From CALGYY01 sp963678485 (GTDB lineage Bacteria > Bacteroidota > Bacteroidia > Bacteroidales > CAIWKO01), in contig OY782882.1 of assembly GCA_963678485.1 (NCBI GenBank), forward strand, positions 2,604,001 through 2,668,000: 64,000 bases of DNA, read 5' to 3'. A model generated the notes under the pieces. It was not told the origin of the DNA, did not search any database, and saw only the letters and a program-made list of their open reading frames with translations. Both the position numbers and the translations under genes were made by a program. Positions 63,609 to 64,000 of the stretch are shown here, one piece after another. Numbering within the stretch: the stretch's first letter is position 1; every line of letters starts with the position of its first letter.

Positions 63609-64000
63609 TCAAAAATTACTGGGGGTTAATTTAAAATCGCTGGTTCGACTGGCATCTCCGTAAAGTGCACGATATCTTCTGATGTTCTCAAGATAGATCT
63701 CCAGTCCGTGCGCATCAAAACTAAATTTAAGATCCTGTCCGGTTTGGTTAAACTCCGGACCGCTCAGCCAGCGGTATTCAACATTTTTGCTGGCTCCGAG
63801 GTTCTTAAGGGTATGATCGAAAAACTGATTGAAGTTTTCCGCCTGATACAGTTGCTTCTCGTATGAACGACTTACCACCAGGTCGTTCAATGAACTGCCA
63901 TAAGGCACAAAATCCGCGGGATTCAGCCAGACCACAATTTTTTCGACCTTGCCTTGAGCTACAAGGTCGCAGTATCCTGCATAATTAGAAAGGGAACGGT
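63609..64000 (-). CDS. C-terminal part of an unknown protein, 5' end outside window
   Basis: The minus-strand frame is open from the window edge (YCDLVAQGKVEKIVVWLNPADF) to a stop at 63609, giving about 130 residues. The GTG at 63935 is only an internal Val codon, since coding-like sequence continues before it. The fragment has a charged, helix-and-strand composition (DLVVSRSYEKQLYQAENFNQFFD, FDAHGLEIYLENIRRYRALYGD). No family is recognised. The full gene would be needed for any functional call. Confidence 0.6.
   Translation of the reverse strand, partial: RSLSNYAGYCDLVAQGKVEKIVVWLNPADFVPYGSSLNDLVVSRSYEKQLYQAENFNQFFDHTLKNLGASKNVEYRWLSGPEFNQTGQDLKFSFDAHGLEIYLENIRRYRALYGDASRTSDFKLTPSNF

Overview
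The window looks like chromosomal DNA of a member of the Bacteroidota. The evidence is a PorV/PorQ-type outer-membrane protein next to a C25-peptidase PorU2-like protein (type IX secretion), many lipoproteins with short N-terminal signals, TonB C-terminal domains without an N-terminal anchor, and gene starts preceded by the Bacteroidota -7 promoter element TAnnTTTG (several exact TATCTTTG copies) rather than strong Shine-Dalgarno sites. A pyruvate:ferredoxin oxidoreductase suggests anaerobic or microaerobic metabolism. No rRNA, tRNA or CRISPR array was seen.

Layout. 1-3.4 kb: end of a SpoVR gene overlapping a PrkA-type AAA+ kinase gene, then a possible 37-residue membrane peptide and a terminator. 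3.7-9.2 kb: small lipoprotein, DNA primase, an Old Yellow Enzyme/short-chain dehydrogenase pair, an O-methyltransferase. 9.4-17.1 kb: PorV-like and PorU2-like pair, O-antigen ligase. 17.2-22.8 kb: cytidine deaminase, TonB-domain protein, phospholipase-D-like protein, a very large TraB/GumN protein. 22.9-27.9 kb (minus strand): purD, a membrane protein, purQ, a glycosyltransferase and a bestrophin-like channel. 28-37 kb: DHOD-like protein divergent from nifJ, P4-type acid phosphatase, TonB-like and beta-propeller proteins, SppA. 37.4-44 kb: folK, deoxynucleoside kinase, a TPR/OmpA-like lipoprotein, a SpoU-type methyltransferase and mutS.

44-62.3 kb is the most unusual part. A seven-gene minus-strand run (62274 down to 50537) encodes a lipoprotein, two zinc-ribbon proteins with a common N-terminal domain, an SrfB-type actin/Hsp70-fold ATPase, a coiled-coil protein whose architecture resembles GrpE, an SrfC-type dynamin-like GTPase, and a membrane-anchored subtilisin protease. 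Two plus-strand genes (44061-48654) converge on it. Their products and the protease share an N-terminal domain of about 150 residues (motifs LSGxRPV and WGFIxDA) followed by one transmembrane helix and different extracytoplasmic modules: a DUF2135/YfaP-like domain, a string of carboxypeptidase-regulatory-like domains, or a subtilase. I read this as one envelope-associated NTP-driven machine with exchangeable output proteins. This is inference from domains and gene order.

The two halves are separated by a 1.9 kb gene-poor island: a roughly 250-bp repeat array with REP-like palindromes around an IS200/IS605-type HUH transposase. A nested inverted-repeat structure of about 130 bp (62310-62437) lies upstream of the srf run, and a 97-bp palindrome-rich repeat occurs twice (38581 and 62580). 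The window ends with a small lipoprotein and a truncated unknown gene.
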